A stretch of 10,083 nucleotides of DNA from Thermovenabulum sp049723235 (GTDB lineage: Bacteria > Bacillota > Thermosediminibacteria > Thermosediminibacterales > Thermosediminibacteraceae): positions 1 through 10,083 of the forward strand of contig NZ_JBNARB010000033.1 in NCBI RefSeq assembly GCF_049723235.1, read 5' to 3'. The first letter of the stretch is position 1; every line of letters begins with the position of its first letter. A program made the translations under genes and the position numbers. This document shows positions 6,357 through 10,083 of the stretch, piece by piece. Below the pieces are notes generated by a model that had not been told where the DNA came from, searched no databases, and saw only the letters and a program-made list of their open reading frames with translations.

Positions 6357-7130
6357 ATGTATTTGCTTGAATTGGATAATATATCTAAAAGCTTTGGAGG
6401 AATAAGAGCCGTATCTGATCTGTCTTTTTACCTCAAAAAAGGTGAAATAGTTGGCTTAATAGGTCCAAACGGAGCGGGTAAAACAACGGTTTTCAATCTA
6501 ATAACTGGTGTTTATAAAGTAGATTCTGGAACAATAAAATTTAAAGGAGAATATATTCATAATTACAATCCTGTAAAAATTGTGAACAGGGGTATTGCAA
6601 GGACCTTCCAAAATATCAGACTGTTTAACCGGTTAAGCGTTTTAGACAATGTAAGAACCGTATTATATAAAAAAGCAGATTATAATCTATTTCATGCGAT
6701 TTTGGGAATATCAAAGGTAAAAAAAGAAGAAGAAAAATTAAAAGAAATGGCTTATTCATATTTAGAGGATGTGGGATTAACAGGGTATGCAAATTTTCAG
6801 GCTTCAGGACTCCCTTATGGTTTTCAAAGAAAACTGGAGATTGCAAGAGCACTTGCTTTATCTCCCGAACTTTTACTTTTGGATGAACCCGCAGCGGGTA
6901 TGAACCCGGAAGAATCGTTAGAACTTGTGGAATTAATTAATAAACTAAAAAACAAGTATAACCTTTCTATAATTTTAATAGAACACCATATGGATGTGGT
7001 TATGAACCTTTGTCCGAGAATTATAGTTATGAATTTTGGTTCCAAATTAATGGAAGGGACAAAAGATGAGGTGCAAAATGACCCCAGGGTTATAAAGGCT
7101 TATCTGGGGGAGGAGGATGAGGCATGTTAG
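6357..7130 (+). CDS. livG: ABC transporter ATP-binding protein LivG
   Basis: This 257-residue cytoplasmic ATPase drives the importer together with LivF. It has Walker A GPNGAGKT (36-43), a Q-loop at Gln85 in RTFQNIRLF (82-90), a signature region LPYGFQRKLEIARAL (152-166) in place of the textbook LSGGQ, Walker B LLLLDEP (172-178) and the switch histidine in IEHHMD (208-213). The relaxed signature of LPYG type is usual in LivG proteins. It also has the long insertion between Q-loop and signature that is typical of LivG (about 95-150). The start lies 3 bases after the livM stop, with AAGAGGGG (6341-6348) as ribosome binding site, and the 3' end overlaps livF by 7 bases. The order and overlaps indicate a single operon. 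Confidence 0.96.
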   Translation: MYLLELDNISKSFGGIRAVSDLSFYLKKGEIVGLIGPNGAGKTTVFNLITGVYKVDSGTIKFKGEYIHNYNPVKIVNRGIARTFQNIRLFNRLSVLDNVRTVLYKKADYNLFHAILGISKVKKEEEKLKEMAYSYLEDVGLTGYANFQASGLPYGFQRKLEIARALALSPELLLLDEPAAGMNPEESLELVELINKLKNKYNLSIILIEHHMDVVMNLCPRIIVMNFGSKLMEGTKDEVQNDPRVIKAYLGEEDEAC

Positions 7131-7828
7131 AAGTAAGGGATTTAAATGTATATTATGGAAAAATTCATGCTTTAAAAGGGGTAAGCTTAAGTGTCAACAG
7201 AGGTGAAATAGTATCCATTGTAGGTGCAAACGGTGCTGGAAAATCGACGCTTATGATGACCATAGCCGGAATATTAAAACCTAAAAACGGTAAAATAATG
7301 TTTCAGAATAAAGAAATACCTCCTTTACCCCACAAAGTGGCGGAAATGGGTATAATCCTTGTACCAGAAAGAAGACGATTGTTTGCAAATTTAACCGTAA
7401 AAGAAAACCTTTTATTAGGAGCCTTTTTGAGAAAAGATAAAGAAGAGATAAGAAAAGATATGGAATATATATATACACTTTTTCCTATTTTAAAACAGAG
7501 GGAAAGGCAATTTGCAGGGACTTTAAGTGGGGGAGAACAACAAATGTTAGCTCTCGGAAGAGGTCTTATGGCAAAACCGAGAATACTTCTTTTGGATGAA
7601 CCATCTCTGGGACTTTCGCCCCTTTTTACAAAAGAAGTATTTTCTTCACTTGTCAAAATAAACATGGATGGGGTCACAATATTTCTTTCTGAGCAAAATG
7701 CCAATAAAGCTCTGCAAATTTCACATAAAGCTTATATTTTAGAAACGGGGAAGATAGTATTAAGTGGAACAGGCAGGGAACTAATAGAAAATCAAAAGAT
7801 TAGAGAGGCATATCTTGGGGTTAAATAG
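7124..7828 (+). CDS. livF: ABC transporter ATP-binding protein LivF
   Basis: This 234-residue cytoplasmic ATPase is the partner of LivG. It has Walker A GANGAGKST (34-42), Q-loop region ILVPERRRLFANL (78-90), signature LSGGEQQ (134-140) and Walker B ILLLDEP (154-160) followed by SLGLSP. The switch position carries Gln191 in SEQNA where most ABC ATPases have His; this is the normal state in LivF. The start overlaps the livG end (7124-7130), with a GGAGGAGG-type site at 7109-7115, so the two ATPases are probably translationally coupled and made in equal amounts. It is the last gene of the operon. The next gene is on the other strand with only two bases between the two stop codons, so no dedicated terminator fits between them. 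Confidence 0.96.
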   Translation: MLEVRDLNVYYGKIHALKGVSLSVNRGEIVSIVGANGAGKSTLMMTIAGILKPKNGKIMFQNKEIPPLPHKVAEMGIILVPERRRLFANLTVKENLLLGAFLRKDKEEIRKDMEYIYTLFPILKQRERQFAGTLSGGEQQMLALGRGLMAKPRILLLDEPSLGLSPLFTKEVFSSLVKINMDGVTIFLSEQNANKALQISHKAYILETGKIVLSGTGRELIENQKIREAYLGVK

Positions 7829-7830
7829 AT

Positions 7831-8523
7831 TTACTCAAACCTCATTATTCCCAGTTTTTCATAGGTTTTTGCGTCCACGATTCCCGTGGGCCTTAAACCG
7901 TTTTTTATTTGAAAAGCTATTACCGAGGCTCTGGTTCCCTGCCCGTAAATACCGTCAAAACTTCCGCTGTAATAACCCAAATTATGAAGCCTTTTTTGCA
8001 CTTCCCGTACATCGGAGCCTCGAGAGCCCTCCACTAAGGTTCTAAATCCAAAGGTAAAAGGTCCATCAATTCCACCTACTATATAAACCTTTGTTCCTAC
8101 TTTAACCATTGAATAGAGTTCTTCCACGTTTTTATTGTGCATCCTGATGCAGCCGTGAGAAGCAAAACCCCCTATGGAGGATGGACGATTGGTACCGTGG
8201 ATACCGTAAATCCCCCAGGGGACGTTAAGCCTCATCCATCGAGAACCGAATCCTTCTCCCCATTTGGCTTTTTCTGTTATTTTAAATAGACCTATAGGAG
8301 TTGGTGTTTCAAAGCTTCCTACGGCTACCATGTATGATTTATAAATCTTCCCATCCAAAAGGACGTACAATCTTCTTTCTAAAGTAGATATTAAAATACT
8401 TACTTCACCTTTTGGCTGTTTTATTTGCGTATAAAAATCCTTGCCATAAACCAGATGCCCAGGATTAGCATAAAAAATAACAAAAAAAATAATTATAATA
8501 GCGAGCAAATTTTTTTTGTACAA
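7831..8523 (-). CDS. Exported L,D-transpeptidase (YkuD) with C-terminal peptidoglycan-binding domain
   Basis: With the TTG start at 8523 the protein has 230 residues. YkuD enzymes form 3-3 peptidoglycan cross-links or attach groups to the stem peptide outside the membrane, using a catalytic cysteine. The N-terminus has basic residues and a hydrophobic segment (about 6-18), a signal peptide or membrane anchor. The YkuD domain spans about 40-150. Its catalytic motif starts at IHGTNRP (108-114) and ends in SHGCIRMHN (122-130), with Cys125, His123 and Arg127. A PG_binding_1 domain fills about 165-227, containing VREVQKRLHNLGYYSG and a DGIYGQGTRASVIAFQ stretch. The GTG at 8532 is part of the GGAGGTGG ribosome binding site and cannot be the start; the TTG has an 8-base spacer. 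It is convergent with livF and divergent from the glycosyltransferase gene, so it is its own transcription unit. Confidence 0.93.
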   Translation of the reverse strand: MYKKNLLAIIIIFFVIFYANPGHLVYGKDFYTQIKQPKGEVSILISTLERRLYVLLDGKIYKSYMVAVGSFETPTPIGLFKITEKAKWGEGFGSRWMRLNVPWGIYGIHGTNRPSSIGGFASHGCIRMHNKNVEELYSMVKVGTKVYIVGGIDGPFTFGFRTLVEGSRGSDVREVQKRLHNLGYYSGSFDGIYGQGTRASVIAFQIKNGLRPTGIVDAKTYEKLGIMRFE

Positions 8524-8527
8524 AAAA
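8512..8527. repeat. 16-base perfect palindrome at the start of the L,D-transpeptidase gene
   Basis: Six T, GTAC, six A read the same on both strands. It covers the TTG start codon and the first codons (Met-Tyr-Lys-Lys). It could form a small hairpin over the start or serve as a regulator site, but lysine and phenylalanine/tyrosine codons in AT-rich DNA can produce it by chance. Confidence 0.4.
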
Positions 8528-8528
8528 T

Positions 8529-8536
8529 CCACCTCC
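8529..8536 (-). promoter_or_regulatory. Ribosome binding site of the L,D-transpeptidase gene
   Basis: On the minus strand the sequence is GGAGGTGG. The GTG inside it opens a longer frame, but a start codon cannot lie inside its own ribosome binding site. The TTG at 8523 follows GGAGG by 8 bases and is therefore the likely start. Confidence 0.75.
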
Positions 8537-8559
8537 GATTATATTTTTCCACGGGGAGA

Positions 8560-8565
8560 ATTATA
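8560..8565 (-). promoter_or_regulatory. Possible -10 box of the L,D-transpeptidase gene
   Basis: The minus strand reads TATAAT here, which would give a leader of about 30 bases before the TTG start. No good -35 is seen at 16-18 bases. It lies in the divergent space shared with the glycosyltransferase gene. Confidence 0.35.
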
Positions 8566-8580
8566 AATTCATCTAAAATG

Positions 8581-8587
8581 AAGGTGG
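8581..8587 (+). promoter_or_regulatory. Ribosome binding site that fixes the glycosyltransferase start
   Basis: AAGGTGG lies 5 bases before the ATG at 8593. The open frame extends upstream to 8425, but that part lies antisense over the transpeptidase start and its translation looks like non-coding sequence, so 8593 is the start. Confidence 0.75.
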
Positions 8588-8592
8588 AAAGA

Positions 8593-9264
8593 ATGAGGCT
8601 TAGCGTGGTAATCCCGGCATACAACGAGGAAAAGAATATTCAATTTTTATTGAGATCATTAAAAAAAATTATAGAAATAGATGAAATTATTGTAGTAGAT
8701 GATGGTTCCAGGGACAGAACGGGCGAATTAGCGGAAAAAGAAGGAGTAAAAGTTATACCTCTGAAAAAAAATTACGGGAAAGGTTATGCCTGCTTTGAGG
8801 GCTTTAAAGAGTCGCGGGGAGAAGTTGTATTATTCTTAGATGCGGATATTAAATTTAAAAAGGAAGATATTTTGGCACTGATCGCTCCCATATTCAATAA
8901 TGAGGCGGACATGACGGTGGCGGGGTTTAATAAATTTTCCGGAAAAACAAAAGGCGGGTTCGGGATGGTTAAAAATTTTGCTCGAATTGGACTTTTCCTT
9001 TTTACAGGAATATATTTTCATTTTCCCCTTTCAGGGCAAAGGGCGGTAAAAAGGGAGTTTTTAAAGGACTGTAAATTTTTCTCCGGGGGATACGGTATGG
9101 AGGTAGGGATTACCATTGAAGTAATAAAAAGGGGCGGAAGGGTTAAAGAGATCATCACCAATATGCAACACGACAGAACCGAAAGAAATTTAAAGGGTTT
9201 TTTACACCGCGGGAAACAGCTTTTGGATATTATTTTTGCATTTGCCCAAAAGGTTATTATTTAA
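8593..9264 (+). CDS. Family 2 glycosyltransferase
   Basis: This 223-residue GT-A-fold enzyme should transfer a sugar from a nucleotide-sugar donor. It opens with the family motif LSVVIPAYNEEKNI (3-16), then IIVVDDGSRDRT (32-43) for nucleotide binding, a GKGYACFEGF segment (62-71), the metal-binding LFLDADIKF (80-88) with the DxD-type Asp83/Asp85, a conserved FPLSGQRAVKREFL (144-157), and GGYGMEVGITIEVIKRGG (165-182) where the catalytic acidic residue is expected. There is no clear transmembrane anchor, although GLFLFTGIYFHF (133-144) is hydrophobic and could touch the membrane. The layout is like dolichol-phosphate-mannose-synthase-type and glucosyl-3-phosphoglycerate-synthase-type enzymes, but donor and acceptor cannot be named. 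It is divergent from the L,D-transpeptidase gene, 69 bases from its start, so a cell-envelope role is plausible. The LUD gene follows 64 bases later on the same strand. Confidence 0.88.
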   Translation: MRLSVVIPAYNEEKNIQFLLRSLKKIIEIDEIIVVDDGSRDRTGELAEKEGVKVIPLKKNYGKGYACFEGFKESRGEVVLFLDADIKFKKEDILALIAPIFNNEADMTVAGFNKFSGKTKGGFGMVKNFARIGLFLFTGIYFHFPLSGQRAVKREFLKDCKFFSGGYGMEVGITIEVIKRGGRVKEIITNMQHDRTERNLKGFLHRGKQLLDIIFAFAQKVII

Positions 9265-9308
9265 TTTAAGTTTTTATTGTAAAATTAATTGACAGGAGCC
9301 CATTTAAA

Positions 9309-9332
9309 ATGAACGGGAGGTGTTGTATGTGA
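9309..9332 (+). CDS. Possible 7-codon leader ORF with tandem cysteine codons
   Basis: ATG at 9309 opens a frame coding MNGRCCM and stops with TGA at 9330-9332, overlapping the GTG start of the LUD gene as GTGA. AGGAG at 9294-9298 lies 10 bases before this ATG. The ribosome binding site of the LUD gene (9315-9320) is inside the tiny frame, so translating it would affect LUD translation. Two consecutive TGT (Cys) codons invite a cysteine-sensing leader idea, but part of this arises simply from reading GGGAGGTG in this frame. It may be chance. Confidence 0.25.
   Translation: MNGRCCM
9315..9320 (+). promoter_or_regulatory. Ribosome binding site of the LUD-domain gene
   Basis: GGGAGG ends 8 bases before GTG 9329. 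The upstream GTG at 9320 begins on the last base of this site and is therefore not the start. The ATG at 9327 is out of frame and is followed at once by TGA. Confidence 0.7.
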
Positions 9333-9979
9333 CTTCTTCTAAGGAAATATTAAATTGGGCTTATGAGAAAAATTGCCAAAAAGCGGTGGAATCTTTAAAG
9401 AAAAACGGTTTTACCGCCGTATACTGCACGACAAGAAAAGAGGCTGTAGATTACATAGTAAATCAAGCAAAAGAAGCCTCCACCATAGGTTTTGGGGGCT
9501 CAATGACGCTGGTGGAACTAAATGTGGCTGAAGTTTTAAAGGAAATGGGGAAGGAACTTTTAAATCATAACGCACCTAACCTTTCTTCTGAAGAAAAAAT
9601 GGCCATAAGACGCCGTCAGCTCACCTGTGACCTTTTTTTGACAAGCACCAATGCTCTTACTTTAACCGGTAATCTCGTCAATATCGACGGTACGGGAAAC
9701 CGCGCGGCATCCATGTTTTTCGGCCCCCGAAAGATTATAATAATAGCGGGTAGAAATAAAATAGTCGGTAGCATAGAAGAAGGTTTAAACAGGATAAAAA
9801 TGTATGCTGCACCAGCCAATGCAAGACGCCTTAATCTGTCCACTCCATGCGCCAGTACCGGCTTTTGTGCGGACTGCAATTCTCCCGAGCGCATTTGCCG
9901 CATAACAACTATATTGGAAAGGAAACCGTTATTGACAGACATTCACGTTTTGGTTGTAAACGAGGACCTGGGCTTTTAG
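9329..9979 (+). CDS. LUD-domain (DUF162, LutC/YkgG-like) protein with four-cysteine motif
   Basis: This 216-residue, probably cytoplasmic protein belongs to the LUD family, which includes LutC, a component of the iron-sulfur lactate-oxidising LutABC system. Stand-alone members in anaerobes have unknown roles. Visible family marks are ASTIGFGGSMTLVEL (50-64), LTCDLFLTSTNALTLTG (98-114), NIDGTGNRAASMFFGP (118-133), IIIIAGRNKIV (136-146) and AAPANARRLN (160-169). At the C-terminus TPCASTGFCADC (172-183) and RIC (188-190) give CxxxxxCxxCxxxxxxC (Cys174, 180, 183, 190), which could bind an iron-sulfur cluster or zinc. The start is GTG at 9329, chosen from the ribosome binding site; a possible leader ORF overlaps it. 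No LutA or LutB partner is present in the window, so lactate use is not supported by context. Confidence 0.88.
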   Translation: MTSSKEILNWAYEKNCQKAVESLKKNGFTAVYCTTRKEAVDYIVNQAKEASTIGFGGSMTLVELNVAEVLKEMGKELLNHNAPNLSSEEKMAIRRRQLTCDLFLTSTNALTLTGNLVNIDGTGNRAASMFFGPRKIIIIAGRNKIVGSIEEGLNRIKMYAAPANARRLNLSTPCASTGFCADCNSPERICRITTILERKPLLTDIHVLVVNEDLGF

Positions 9980-10012
9980 TGGGGATGGTTTGCAGACAGG
10001 TTTGGTTAATAG

Positions 10013-10042
10013 CTGAAATTTCAAATGTAGATAGTGTAAAAT
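10013..10042 (+). promoter_or_regulatory. Possible sigma-A promoter near the right edge
   Basis: CTGAAA (10013-10018) and TAAAAT (10037-10042) are separated by 18 bases, with four and five of six consensus matches. It points to a gene beyond the window. Confidence 0.35.
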
Positions 10043-10054
10043 ATTTTTAGGTCG

Positions 10055-10063
10055 AAAAGGAGG
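10055..10063 (+). promoter_or_regulatory. Ribosome-binding-site-like sequence at the right edge
   Basis: AAAAGGAGG is a strong match, but the following ATG (10078) is 14 bases away and is directly followed by TAG at the last bases of the window. The start it serves, if any, cannot be seen. The stretch 9980-10083 otherwise shows no gene and no terminator. Confidence 0.4.
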
Positions 10064-10083
10064 AAAAAGCAGAAAAAATGTAG

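Noticed and set aside
7303..7704. 133-codon antisense open frame within livF
   Set aside because: It is a mirror of the conserved ATPase coding sequence, with no recognisable domain.
7124..7828. Missing switch histidine in LivF (Gln191) as a sign of an inactive ATPase
   Set aside because: Gln at this position is normal in LivF proteins, and all other ATPase motifs are intact.
8425..8592. 56-residue N-terminal extension of the glycosyltransferase
   Set aside because: The family motif starts right after 8593, the extension is antisense to the transpeptidase signal peptide, and AAGGTGG precedes 8593.
9289..9294. Perfect TTGACA before the LUD gene as a -35 box
   Set aside because: The region 16-18 bases downstream is the GC-rich ribosome binding site area, with no -10-like sequence.
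9616..9942. 108-codon antisense open frame within the LUD gene
   Set aside because: It is fully covered by the LUD coding sequence, whose conserved motifs explain the DNA.
9847..10050. 67-codon plus-strand frame running past the LUD stop
   Set aside because: It begins inside the LUD gene in another frame, lacks a ribosome binding site, and its product resembles nothing known.

Overview
The window reads as chromosomal DNA of a low-GC, Gram-positive-type bacterium, most likely an anaerobic or thermophilic member of the Clostridia (Bacillota). Supporting this are the AT-rich sequence, strong AAGGAGG-type ribosome binding sites, frequent GTG and TTG starts, a lipoprotein-type binding protein and an exported L,D-transpeptidase. 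The genus cannot be fixed from the sequence alone. No phage, insertion sequence, CRISPR array or rRNA is visible.

Layout. (1) 118-250: a tRNA-Leu(CAG) with encoded CCA and its own rho-independent terminator. (2) 427-3157: three plus-strand enzyme genes: a small ATC-hydrolase-family protein (L-2-amino-thiazoline-4-carboxylate hydrolase-like), a P1/S58-family (DmpA/BapA-like) self-processing aminopeptidase, and a PLP-dependent D-cysteine desulfhydrase-like enzyme. (3) 3351-7828: a complete branched-chain-amino-acid-type ABC importer in the order binding protein, LivH, LivM, LivG, LivF. A strong hairpin without a U-tract separates the binding protein from the permeases. (4) 7831-8523: a minus-strand L,D-transpeptidase with a C-terminal peptidoglycan-binding domain, convergent with livF at a gap of only 2 bases. 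(5) 8593-9264: a family-2 glycosyltransferase, divergent from the transpeptidase. (6) 9329-9979: a LUD-domain (DUF162, LutC/YkgG-like) protein with a four-cysteine C-terminal motif, preceded by a possible tiny leader ORF. (7) 9980-10083: a promoter-like stretch and a ribosome-binding-site-like element at the right edge.

How it may work together. The three enzymes and the importer run in the same direction with modest gaps. They may form a scavenging module: the importer brings in an amino acid, cyclic thiazoline or small peptide; the P1 enzyme removes an N-terminal residue; the ATC-hydrolase-like protein may open a thiazoline or related ring; and the PLP enzyme breaks D-cysteine (or a close analogue) to pyruvate, ammonia and sulfide. 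This substrate link is inference. The family assignments rest on motifs read directly in the translations. The transpeptidase and glycosyltransferase look like an unrelated cell-envelope pair.

Several starts were moved from the longest open frame. The binding protein starts at 3351, the transpeptidase at a TTG (8523), the glycosyltransferase at 8593 and the LUD protein at a GTG (9329). In the transpeptidase and LUD cases the most upstream GTG is part of the Shine-Dalgarno sequence itself.
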